A stretch of DNA of 6,128 nt from Gemmatimonadota bacterium (GCA_947475795.1 CANJOX010000203.1:1-6128); one strand, 5' to 3'; shown: positions 1 through 6,128, counted from the stretch's first letter. A program made the numbers and translations. The notes: a model not told the origin generated them from the sequence alone.

Positions 1-515
1 GCGCCCATCGCGAAGCCCGAGATGATCTCGGCGAACGTCTTCGCGTCGGCCGTCACTTCGTTCTTGGCGAGGAAGGCGAACACGATCGCGATGCCGGCCA
101 GTCCAAGCGACGCCACGGCGAGGCCCATGATCGAGCCGCCGCCGAAGGCGACGCGGAGTGCCGCGGCCTGACCACTGGAGCGGGCGGCTTCCGCCGTCCG
201 CACGTTGGCCGCCGTGGCGCCCTGCATGCCGATCCAGCCGCTGGCGACCGAGAGCAGACCGCCGATGATGTACGCGATGGCCGTCTTGACGCCGATCGCC
301 CAGCCCAACAGGCCGGCCACGATGAGCAGGAAGGGCAGCAGGACCACGTACTCGGCGCGCAGGAAGGCCATCGCGCCAACGTGGATTTCGCCGGCCAGAT
401 CCTGCATGGCCTGCGTGCCGGGAGAGAGGCGGCGAATGCCGCCGAAGGTCAGGAACGTCGCGATGAGGCCGACGACGCCCGCGCCCAGCGACAGCAGCGG
501 GAGTTGGTCGAACAT
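1..515 (-). CDS. hppA: Membrane-bound ion-translocating pyrophosphatase, N-terminal part (runs off the left edge)
   Basis: This encodes the first 171 residues of a membrane pyrophosphatase, an inner-membrane enzyme that couples pyrophosphate hydrolysis to H+ or Na+ pumping. The family is usually about 650-800 residues, so roughly a quarter is present. The reading frame is open to base 1 with no stop. Hydrophobic segments lie near residues 6-25, 56-76, 78-97 and 122-150. The family signature is clear: GAMAFLRAEY at 47-56, then SGWIGMQGATAANVRTAEAA at 92-111, then AFGGGSIMGL at 123-132. The catalytic DxxxxxxxD and DNVGDN motifs lie beyond the window, so the pumped ion and K+ dependence cannot be judged. 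I chose the ATG at 515 because it places the first membrane helix at the N-terminus, as is normal. An in-frame ATG at 569 would add 18 hydrophilic residues. Neither has a Shine-Dalgarno sequence. A TATCCT hexamer (592-587) could be a -10 box, but no good -35 is visible. Confidence 0.93.
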   Translation of the reverse strand, partial: MFDQLPLLSLGAGVVGLIATFLTFGGIRRLSPGTQAMQDLAGEIHVGAMAFLRAEYVVLLPFLLIVAGLLGWAIGVKTAIAYIIGGLLSVASGWIGMQGATAANVRTAEAARSSGQAAALRVAFGGGSIMGLAVASLGLAGIAIVFAFLAKNEVTADAKTFAEIISGFAMG

Positions 516-626
516 GTCGGTGTGGCTGGAGGGGATTGGGTGCCCGGAACCGGCGTCCTGGGTCACCATGGGTGGGAACGGAACAAAGGATAGTCGCTGG
601 GCGTGGTGTCAGGTACCACTGGCCAC

Positions 627-660
627 AAAGAAGAGCGGCGGCCCGTTTGAGGCCGCCGCT
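627..660 (-). terminator. Rho-independent terminator after the M28 peptidase gene
   Basis: On the minus strand a perfect 10-bp stem, AGCGGCGGCC (660-651) pairing with GGCCGCCGCT (643-634), encloses the 7-base loop TCAAACG. It is followed directly by CTTCTTT (633-627), a broken T tract. It starts about 38 bases past the stop codon of the M28 peptidase gene, in the right orientation to end that transcript before hppA. hppA must therefore have its own promoter in the roughly 60-110 bases that follow. Confidence 0.85.
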
Positions 661-697
661 CCTTGCGATTGTATGGATCAGTTCGCTAGGCCAAACG

Positions 698-2488
698 CTA
701 CTGCTTGCAGCTGCCGCGCGGGTCCAGCTTCGGCTGGTTCACGACCGGCCGGCTGGCCCGGTTACCCAGATCGAGGGCGACGTCGGCGATCAGCTTCGCC
801 ACCCGCTCCATGTGCGGGTAGTCGATGTACTGCGGCTCGTCGGTGAGCTGATGGTAGGCCGAGTGGCCGCCGGTGGTGAAGAAGGTGACCGGGACGCCCC
901 ACTTGGCGTATTCGTAGTGGTCCGACCGGCAGTAGATGTTCATGGGGTGGGCATTGGCGTCCATCCCGTAGTCGAACACCATGTTGTGCTTCCGCGCCTT
1001 GTTCACGCTCTCGACCAGGTCCCCGAGCTCGGTGGAGAGACGGCGCGATCCCACCAGCTGGAGGTAATCGGGACCACCACGCAGCTCCGCCCCTTCCTTC
1101 GAGGTGCCGGTCAGGTCCGTCGCCGACCCGCGGCCCACCATGTCGATGTTGAGCTGCGCCACGATCGAGTCACGTGAAACGGTGGGGTGCTCGGTAAAGA
1201 ACTTCGAGCCCCAGAGTCCCTTTTCCTCGCCCACGTGCCACACGAACAGGGTGGAGCGCTTGGGCTTGGTCTTCATGGTGGAGAGCAGTTCGGCAATTTC
1301 CTGCACGGCCACCGAGCCCGACCCGTCGTCATCGGCGCCGTTAAAAATGGAGTCGCGGCGCGTGGGGCTGGCCTTTCGCATCTCCGCCAGCTCGGCGTTG
1401 ATCTGCGTGAACTGCTCGGCGTTGCCCATCTGGTCGTCGTTTTCGGCGCCGCCGGGGCGGACGATCCGATTGAAGATCAACACCGAGTCGTGATCCACCG
1501 ACCGCCGCGCCATGCCCACGTGGTCGCTGTGGGCGCCGACGGCCACAATTTGGTTTTTGAGCTTCGGGTCGCTCCCCGGCAGGATCGCGACCACGTTGCG
1601 CGCGGGAAACGGCGACACGGTGACGTCGAGGATGGCCTTGACGTTGACGGCCGCGCCCGCGGCGCCTGGCTTGAGCTCGGAGAGCGGTGCGGTGAACAGC
1701 TTGCCCGCCGCGGCGCTGCTCACGAACAGGCGCGCGCCGCCGAAGGCCGGGTCGTCCACGTACACGCCGGGGCGGAGCACGTACCCGAACACGCCCGCCG
1801 CCTGCGCCGGGACGATCAGCACCACACCCGCCGCGCCGGCCGGCACCGGAATGTCACCCTCGACCGCCAGCTGGACGCCCGACTGCGACAGCGGTACGGT
1901 GAGCACGACGAGCTTTCCCGCCACCGCCTCGGCGGAGAGCAGGGCGGCCTCGCCCAGCACGCCGCCGAACACCACCGACGTCTCGGTGAAGGTCATCGAA
2001 CTGCCGCTCTTGAAGCCCCACTCTTTCCCGAGCTCGAGCGAGGCGCCACCGGCGATGAACGACGACAGCGGGTCGACCTTCTTGCTCTTGAGTGGCAACG
2101 TCTGGAAAAAGGTGCCGCTGTCGCCCGCCGGCTGCAGCCCGAGGCGCTTGGCTTCACGGGCCAGCAATGCCGTGGCCTTGAAGCTGCCTTCCGTGCCGGC
2201 ATCGCGGCCCATCAGCGAGTCGTCGGCAAAGATGTACAGCCGGGTCATCAGGTCGTCGGCCGTGATGGCGCCCTTCGTGGGGCGCGGCGCGAGCTTGAGG
2301 GGCAGCGCCGTGCGTCCCGCCGGCGCGGCCGCGACCGGCTGCGGCTTGGGCGCATCCTGCGCACCGGCCTGCGGGGCCAGCGCATGGGCGGCCAGTGGTT
2401 GGGCGGCAACGGCCAACGACGCGACGGCCGTCCAACGGCCGCCGGTGGACAGGAGGCGCCGCACCGGTTGGAAAAGGGCAGAACTCAT
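698..2488 (-). CDS. Exported M28-family zinc metallopeptidase with PA-like domain
   Basis: This 596-residue protein is probably a secreted or periplasmic aminopeptidase-type enzyme. The N-terminus has arginines followed by a hydrophobic alanine-rich stretch (about 18-36), consistent with a signal peptide cleaved around residues 35-44. A low-complexity Ala/Pro/Gln linker follows. Residues about 165-290 resemble a protease-associated (PA) domain, and the catalytic domain occupies about 295-577. The expected co-catalytic zinc residues of M28 are all present: H320 with D322 (GAHSDH), bridging D387 (NGADDDGSG), general base E421 and ligand E422 (VGEEKGLWGS), D449 (NIDMVGR) and H546 (GGHSAYHQLTDE). 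About 60 residues (324-382) separate the first two motifs, longer than in the small secreted aminopeptidases. The start is the only sensible ATG ahead of the signal peptide, but no Shine-Dalgarno is seen (the upstream sequence is CCCTCCGAGCACGCC). A strong terminator follows the gene. Substrate preference (aminopeptidase, carboxypeptidase or glutaminyl cyclase-like) cannot be read from the sequence, though the complete zinc set favours peptidase activity. Confidence 0.93.
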   Translation of the reverse strand: MSSALFQPVRRLLSTGGRWTAVASLAVAAQPLAAHALAPQAGAQDAPKPQPVAAAPAGRTALPLKLAPRPTKGAITADDLMTRLYIFADDSLMGRDAGTEGSFKATALLAREAKRLGLQPAGDSGTFFQTLPLKSKKVDPLSSFIAGGASLELGKEWGFKSGSSMTFTETSVVFGGVLGEAALLSAEAVAGKLVVLTVPLSQSGVQLAVEGDIPVPAGAAGVVLIVPAQAAGVFGYVLRPGVYVDDPAFGGARLFVSSAAAGKLFTAPLSELKPGAAGAAVNVKAILDVTVSPFPARNVVAILPGSDPKLKNQIVAVGAHSDHVGMARRSVDHDSVLIFNRIVRPGGAENDDQMGNAEQFTQINAELAEMRKASPTRRDSIFNGADDDGSGSVAVQEIAELLSTMKTKPKRSTLFVWHVGEEKGLWGSKFFTEHPTVSRDSIVAQLNIDMVGRGSATDLTGTSKEGAELRGGPDYLQLVGSRRLSTELGDLVESVNKARKHNMVFDYGMDANAHPMNIYCRSDHYEYAKWGVPVTFFTTGGHSAYHQLTDEPQYIDYPHMERVAKLIADVALDLGNRASRPVVNQPKLDPRGSCKQ

Positions 2489-2722
2489 GGCGTGCTCGGA
2501 GGGAAAGAAAGTCGGGCCGCGTGCACCCGTGGTTTCACGTGGCGCGCCGGAGGCAGATGGCGCACCGGGGAACGTTGGTCGCTGCCGCCGTCCTGATCAA
2601 CCGGGCGCCCTGTATTCGGCCCGACGCCGGGGCGCCGGCTCCGCCGCGGACCGCGGCGCATACATTTCCGCAGCGGGCAGGATAGGGCGGGTGGGACCGG
2701 ACACTTTCTTCGGGGATGGCGT
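2489..2722. promoter_or_regulatory. Divergent intergenic region between the M28 peptidase and plug-domain genes
   Basis: These 234 bases must hold the promoters of both flanking genes, which are transcribed away from each other. I see no clear -35/-10 pair on either strand. TAnnnT hexamers that could be -10 boxes are TACATT (2661-2666, plus strand, about 57 bases before the plug-gene start) and TATCCT (2684-2679, minus strand). Neither has a TTGACA-like partner. A near-perfect GC palindrome sits just upstream of TACATT and is listed separately. Minus-strand reading frames that cross this region look like shadows. Confidence 0.5.
2642..2658. repeat. 17-bp palindrome, possible operator
   Basis: The sequence CGCCGCGGACCGCGGCG has two perfect 8-base arms (2642-2649 and 2651-2658) around a single A. 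It ends two bases before the TACATT hexamer that could be the -10 box of the plug-domain gene. That is where a repressor, or an activator that binds the promoter spacer, might bind. In DNA this GC-rich, short CG palindromes arise easily, so a regulatory role is only a guess. Confidence 0.3.
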
Positions 2723-4099
2723 GTGATGCGTTGTCGTGACGGCTGGACGGTGGTGCGATCGATGCTGGCGTGGGCGGGGCTGCTGACGGCACCGTCGCTG
2801 GCCGCGCAGGTGGCCCCATCGCGACCAGACACGATTCGTGGGCTGGCGTACGACAGCCTCGCCTTTCGCCCGATGGCGGGGGCGCTGATCACCGCGGAAC
2901 CCGGCGGCGAGACGGCCGCCAGCGATTCACTCGGCCGCTTCACGATCTACAGTGCGCAACGGGTGCGGCGACTGGTCGCCTTCCACGAGCGCGCCGACCG
3001 CCTTGGCCTGGGGGAATTGGTCGCGACCCGCCCACCCGGTGATGGGCCGTGGGAGCGTCCGATCGTGGCGACCCCCGGGATGAATACCGCGTGGGCGCGT
3101 CTGTGCGTCGGGCAGCGTCGGCCGGCCAACGGAATGGGGGGCATTCTGTTCGGTTCCACCACGGCGGCCGACGGACAGACGCGAGTGGCGGGGGTCGGCC
3201 TCGTGGTGCAATGGCAGGCCGTGAAGAGCCTGCTCGACACGACGCCCAAGTTCGAATCGATGACGGTGCGCAGCGACTCGCTGGGTAACTACCTCTTTTG
3301 CGGCGTGCAGGAGTTCGGGCCGGCGGCGTTGGTGGCGTCGTCGTCGCAATATCGCAGCGACAATGTGTTGGTCGACGCGGACGCCGCCTCACTGCGCCGC
3401 GTCGATCTGGTACTCGGCGCCACGGGCGGCCCGACCGCGACGGCGACGGTGCAGGGACGCGTGGTGGACGAAAAGGGCGCGTCCGTCCCGGCCGCGATGG
3501 TGACCTTTGGCGGCTTCGCCACGGAGATCATGTCGGGTCCCAACGGCCGATTCACGCTCAATAACGTGCCGACCGGCAGCCGCATGGTGTCGGCGCGCAA
3601 GATCGGCTACGTGACGGTCACGAAGCAGCTCGACGTACTCGAGAAGGGCGTGACCGGCCTCGAAGTCTTGCTGGAGAAGGGCACGCTGGTGGAGCAGGTC
3701 AACGTCCGCTCCACGCGCATCAAGTCACGCGACGCCACGGAGCTCGACGAACGGAAGGCGTCGGGGCTGGGCCGGTTCGTGGATTCCACGCACTTCGCGA
3801 AGTACGATCGGACCCGTCAGGCGCTCGATCTGCTGCCGGGGATCCGTACGCAGATGGGACGCGCGCCGGGAGACTTCGTGATTCGCGGCCGCAGCGACTG
3901 CATGGCGTCGTTGTGGGTGAACGGCGTGCGTGAGCCGAACACCCCCGACAACATGATTGCCCGCCTGCCGAAGGAAGAAATCGCTGCCGTCGAAATCTTC
4001 AACAACGAGATGCAGGCGCCGGCGCGCTTTCAGACAGCGGGCAATCAGTGCGCGGTGGTCGTGCTCTGGACGAAGCAGCACATCAACGCGAAGCGCTAA
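2723..4099 (+). CDS. Exported protein with carboxypeptidase-regulatory-like domains and a C-terminal TonB-plug-like domain, no barrel
   Basis: The exact role of this 458-residue envelope protein is unknown. A signal peptide occupies about residues 1-29, ending SLAAQ. Three beta-sandwich repeats follow, at about 36-95, 125-230 and 240-318. Each carries a D/N-x-x-G-x-F/Y-like turn motif: SDSLGRFTIY (67-76), SDSLGNYLFCG (184-194) and GPNGRFTLNNVPTG (272-285). The last two resemble CarboxypepD_reg-like domains. Residues about 360-451 resemble a TonB-dependent receptor plug: ALDLLPGIRT (367-376), FVIRGR (385-390), SLWVNG (396-401), EIAAVEIFNNE (419-429) and AVVVLWTK (444-451). A barrel would need several hundred more residues, but the gene stops 7 residues later. 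Cysteines C128/C193 and C393/C443 bracket the second sandwich and the plug and could form disulfides. The start is GTG (2723) or the adjacent ATG (2726), with GGGGA upstream as a weak ribosome site. ATG 2762 would still leave a signal peptide. Confidence 0.85.
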   Translation: MMRCRDGWTVVRSMLAWAGLLTAPSLAAQVAPSRPDTIRGLAYDSLAFRPMAGALITAEPGGETAASDSLGRFTIYSAQRVRRLVAFHERADRLGLGELVATRPPGDGPWERPIVATPGMNTAWARLCVGQRRPANGMGGILFGSTTAADGQTRVAGVGLVVQWQAVKSLLDTTPKFESMTVRSDSLGNYLFCGVQEFGPAALVASSSQYRSDNVLVDADAASLRRVDLVLGATGGPTATATVQGRVVDEKGASVPAAMVTFGGFATEIMSGPNGRFTLNNVPTGSRMVSARKIGYVTVTKQLDVLEKGVTGLEVLLEKGTLVEQVNVRSTRIKSRDATELDERKASGLGRFVDSTHFAKYDRTRQALDLLPGIRTQMGRAPGDFVIRGRSDCMASLWVNGVREPNTPDNMIARLPKEEIAAVEIFNNEMQAPARFQTAGNQCAVVVLWTKQHINAKR

Positions 4100-4119
4100 C
4101 GCCTCACGGCTGCTTCGTC
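4069..4119. repeat. 11-bp perfect inverted repeat spanning the convergent stop codons
   Basis: GACGAAGCAGC (4069-4079) and its exact reverse complement GCTGCTTCGTC (4109-4119) flank a 29-base spacer. The spacer contains both stop codons (TAA 4097-4099 on plus, TGA 4106-4104 on minus). A smaller GCG/CGC pairing around 4089-4096 lies inside it. Each arm encodes Thr-Lys-Gln near the C-terminus of its own gene. Both transcripts could fold here, and with only 4 bases between genes this is the only obvious structure for ending them. There is no T tract on either strand, so it is not a standard rho-independent terminator. Confidence 0.55.
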
Positions 4120-5432
4120 ATCACGCCGCCCTTCATCACGTAGGACACGCGCGCGAGCAGCGAGATGTCGCGCAGCGGATCGCCCTTGACCGCCACGAGA
4201 TCGGCGAGCTTGCCGGCGGTCACGCTGCCGAGCTCCTTCTCGACGCCGAGCAGCGTCGCCCCGTTCATGGTGCCGACGGTGATCGCGTCCATGGGCGTGG
4301 CGCCGAGGATGTCGACCATGTACTTGAACTCTTCGCCGTTGCGGCCGTGAATGTCGCTGGTTGCATCGGTGCCGAGCGCGAACTTCACGCCCGCCTGATA
4401 GGCTGCGCGCAGGCGGGTCCGGCGGTCGCCGGCGATGGCGGTGGCCTTGGCGATCGAGTTGGCGGGCACGCCTTTGCGGGCGCCGTCCGTCACGATTTCT
4501 TCGAGGATGATGAGCGTGGGCACGAGGTAGGTGCCCTTCTGCTTCATGAACCCGATCGCTTCGTCGTCCACGAGGCTGCCGTGTTCGATGCTGGCCACGC
4601 CGGCCAGCACGGCCGCTTTGAGGCCGTCGCCCGCGTGCGCGTGGGCCATGACTTTGCGGCCAAGCCGGGTGGCTTCACTCACGGCGGCGGTGAGTTCGTC
4701 CATGCCGAACTGGGCCGCACCAACGGCGTCACCGACGGACAGAATGCCGCCGGTGGCGACGATCTTGATCTGATCCGCGCCGTACTTGACGTTGGTCCGC
4801 ACCTGCTTGCGCACGGCGTCGGGGCCGTCCACGATGACGCCGGTGCCGGGCACGGCCAGAAACGGGCTCCAGCCATTCACGTCGGCGTGCCCACCGGTGC
4901 TGCCGAGGGCGGGGCCGGACGCGTGAATGCGTGGACCGGGAATGAGACCGCGGTTGATCGCGTCGCGCACGACCGCGTCCACGTAGTCGGTGCTGCCCGC
5001 CTCGCGCACGGTGGTGAAGCCGGCGTCCAGCGTCTTTTTCGCATTGATGGTGGCGTAGATCGCCCCGTGGGCGGGGGTCTCCTTGAGCACGGCAAGATCG
5101 CCGCCGTCGTTGTCGATCGACGTGAGGTGGGTGTGGGCGTCGATGAAGCCGGGGAGCAGCGTGTAGCCGGTCAGCTCCAGGCGCTTCGCCCCCGCGGGGA
5201 CGCGCACTCTGGCGGCCGGCCCGACGTCCGTGATGCGCTCGCCGCGCACGACGACGATGGCATCGGCGATCTGGGTGCCGTCGCCCACGATGACGCGGTC
5301 CACGTGGATGGCGGTCACAGCGAGGGCCGCGGTGGGAGCGGCGGGCTGTGCGCCCGCGTGCGCGGCGGGCCAGGCCGCAAGGATCAGGGCGGCCGACGGA
5401 GCGGCCGCGAGATGGCGGAGGGAGGGTCGCAT
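4104..5432 (-). CDS. Exported metal-dependent amidohydrolase (imidazolonepropionase / Xaa-Pro dipeptidase-like group)
   Basis: This encodes 442 residues counted from the ATG at 5432. A signal peptide covers about residues 1-28 (arginines, an Ala/Leu core, then an AHAGAQ cleavage region), so the enzyme probably works in the periplasm. The N-terminal beta-sandwich strand and the TIM-barrel metal site of the amidohydrolase superfamily are complete: HTHL with H100 and H102 after LPGFIDA, K223 (QIKIVATGG, the likely carboxylated lysine), H264/H266 (AHAHAG), H284 (IEHGS) and D356 (GTDA). The closing strand is GSVTAGKLADLVAVKGDP. The pattern fits the COG1228 group, whose characterised members hydrolyse Xaa-Pro dipeptides and related amides. 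The exact substrate is not readable. A TTG three codons upstream (5441) is in frame but unlikely. No Shine-Dalgarno precedes the ATG, but TATTGT ends 5 bases before it, so the mRNA may be leaderless. It follows pth by 65 bases and may share its transcript. It converges on the plug-domain gene. Confidence 0.92.
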   Translation of the reverse strand: MRPSLRHLAAAPSAALILAAWPAAHAGAQPAAPTAALAVTAIHVDRVIVGDGTQIADAIVVVRGERITDVGPAARVRVPAGAKRLELTGYTLLPGFIDAHTHLTSIDNDGGDLAVLKETPAHGAIYATINAKKTLDAGFTTVREAGSTDYVDAVVRDAINRGLIPGPRIHASGPALGSTGGHADVNGWSPFLAVPGTGVIVDGPDAVRKQVRTNVKYGADQIKIVATGGILSVGDAVGAAQFGMDELTAAVSEATRLGRKVMAHAHAGDGLKAAVLAGVASIEHGSLVDDEAIGFMKQKGTYLVPTLIILEEIVTDGARKGVPANSIAKATAIAGDRRTRLRAAYQAGVKFALGTDATSDIHGRNGEEFKYMVDILGATPMDAITVGTMNGATLLGVEKELGSVTAGKLADLVAVKGDPLRDISLLARVSYVMKGGVMTKQP

Positions 5433-5497
5433 GCTGAACAATACCGCGACGAACCGCCGTCCGCGCTGGCATGCGCGCCGACGCGAAGCAAACGCGC
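5433..5497 (-). promoter_or_regulatory. Gap between pth and the amidohydrolase gene, with a candidate -10 box
   Basis: These 65 bases hold no hairpin with a T tract, so read-through from pth is plausible. On the minus strand the sequence just before the amidohydrolase ATG reads GGTATTGTTCAGC. TATTGT fits the TAnnnT form of a -10 element at a distance where transcription would begin close to the ATG. No -35 match is visible 16-18 bases upstream, where the sequence is GC-rich. Confidence 0.3.
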
Positions 5498-6070
5498 TCA
5501 GCGCCCCATCGTGCTGACGGCCTTCTCGGTCCCGTCGGCGATCCAGAGTTCGAGGGCCGTGACCATGCGCGGATACAGCGCTTCCACGAGTTCGCGCTCG
5601 TCGCGCGGCATGGTGTGCAGCACGAAGTCGGCGAGATCGCCGATGCTGCGGCGCTCGTCGACCGGCTTGATGCCGATGCGCAGCCGCGGATAGGTGGGCG
5701 ACTTGAGGTGGGCCTCGATGCTCTTGAGGCCGTTGTGACCGCCCGGGCTTCCCGCGGCGCGCAGGCGAAACTCGCCCGCCGGGACCGCGACTTCATCGAC
5801 GACGACCATGAGGTCGTCGGCCGGCTTCCATCCCTCGCGCTTGAGGTACGGGCGGAGGGCGGCACCGCTGAGGTTCATGAACGTCTGCGGCTTGACGAGC
5901 TTGACCTTTTTGCCGCCGACGAGACCCTGCGTGGTGACGGCATCGCCGTCCTTCCGCCACGGATCGAAGTGCCACTGACGGGCGAGGTGGTCAACGAGCC
6001 ACCACCCGACGTTGTGCCGCGTGTGTTCGTATTCCCGGCCGGGATTGCCGAGTCCGACGATGACTTTCAT
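5498..6070 (-). CDS. pth: Peptidyl-tRNA hydrolase
   Basis: This 190-residue cytoplasmic enzyme cleaves the ester bond of peptidyl-tRNAs released from stalled ribosomes and so recycles the tRNA. The length matches bacterial Pth (about 185-200). The active site is intact: N9 in VGLGNPG, catalytic H19 in TRHNVGWW, N66 in PQTFMNLSG, D92 in VVVDEV, and N113 in GSPGGHNGLKSI. The conserved RLRIGI strand is at 129-134 and DFVLH at 148-152. I chose the ATG at 6070 because MKVIVGLGNPG is the usual Pth N-terminus. An in-frame ATG at 6121 would add 17 basic residues (MVTPRWRIPRPARLPLR), which has no counterpart in typical Pth. Neither start has a Shine-Dalgarno sequence. The gene ends with TGA 65 bases before the exported amidohydrolase on the same strand. 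The upstream neighbour, often the L25 ribosomal protein gene in bacteria, lies outside the window. Confidence 0.95.
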   Translation of the reverse strand: MKVIVGLGNPGREYEHTRHNVGWWLVDHLARQWHFDPWRKDGDAVTTQGLVGGKKVKLVKPQTFMNLSGAALRPYLKREGWKPADDLMVVVDEVAVPAGEFRLRAAGSPGGHNGLKSIEAHLKSPTYPRLRIGIKPVDERRSIGDLADFVLHTMPRDERELVEALYPRMVTALELWIADGTEKAVSTMGR

Positions 6071-6128
6071 GCGCAGGGGTAAACGGGCGGGGCGCGGAAT
6101 GCGCCAGCGTGGGGTGACCATGCTGAAC

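Noticed and set aside
53..379. 108-residue minus-strand frame in the first 400 bases
   Set aside because: It is Cys/Arg/Ser-rich and out of frame. The adjacent minus frame, open to the window edge, encodes the pyrophosphatase signature.
601..635. Possible -35/-10 pair for hppA (CTGACA with TATCCT)
   Set aside because: The spacing is only 14 bases, too short for a standard sigma-70 promoter, so only the TATCCT hexamer is mentioned as a weak candidate.
1187..2596. 469-residue plus-strand open frame over the M28 peptidase gene
   Set aside because: It is a typical GC-rich antisense shadow dominated by Arg, Gly, His and Glu. The minus strand carries the full set of M28 zinc residues. The overlapping 1512-2726 frame is rejected for the same reason.
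2485..2943. 152-residue minus-strand frame across the divergent intergenic region
   Set aside because: It overlaps the signal peptide and first domain of the plug-domain gene and shows no domain, so it gives no support for an extra gene in the gap.
3957..5693. 578-residue plus-strand open frame
   Set aside because: It lies antisense to the amidohydrolase gene, crosses the end of the plug-domain gene and the start of the pth region, and shows Arg/Gly/His-rich shadow composition with no recognisable motif. The opposite frame has an intact active site.
4729..5865. 378-residue minus-strand frame bridging pth and the amidohydrolase gene
   Set aside because: It is out of frame with both real genes and Arg/Ser/Pro-rich. 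It looks like a fusion only because stops are rare in GC-rich DNA.

Overview
This is a very GC-rich bacterial window with five protein genes. The likeliest source is Gemmatimonadota (Gemmatimonas or a relative). The main clue is the plus-strand gene at 2723-4099, which combines several carboxypeptidase-regulatory-like beta-sandwich domains with a cysteine-bracketed TonB-plug-like domain but no barrel. I associate that architecture with this phylum. The M28 peptidase also looks like proteins of that phylum. This is recognition from memory, not a search result.

Layout, left to right. The first 515 bases are the 5' end of a minus-strand membrane pyrophosphatase gene (hppA) that runs off the left edge. 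An intergenic stretch with a strong rho-independent terminator (627-660) follows. A minus-strand gene for an exported M28 zinc metallopeptidase (698-2488) comes next. A 234-base divergent intergenic region then separates it from the plus-strand plug-domain gene (2723-4099). That gene converges, with only 4 bases between stop codons, on a minus-strand gene for an exported amidohydrolase (4104-5432). Upstream of the amidohydrolase, on the same strand and 65 bases away, is pth, peptidyl-tRNA hydrolase (5498-6070). No tRNA, rRNA, CRISPR array, insertion sequence or phage gene is visible.

How the genes relate. pth and the amidohydrolase gene may be co-transcribed, since they share a strand and are separated by a short gap. 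hppA and pth are housekeeping genes (ion-pumping pyrophosphate hydrolysis and rescue of peptidyl-tRNA). The M28 peptidase, the plug protein and the amidohydrolase all carry export signals, so they form an envelope or periplasmic group that could deal with peptide fragments. The mixed orientations mean they are not one operon. None of the starts has a convincing Shine-Dalgarno sequence except possibly the plug-domain gene.

I see no clear new multi-gene system. The items most worth a second look are the barrel-less plug protein, an 11-base inverted repeat spanning the two convergent stop codons, and a shared ten-base start context at the amidohydrolase start and at an upstream in-frame ATG of pth.
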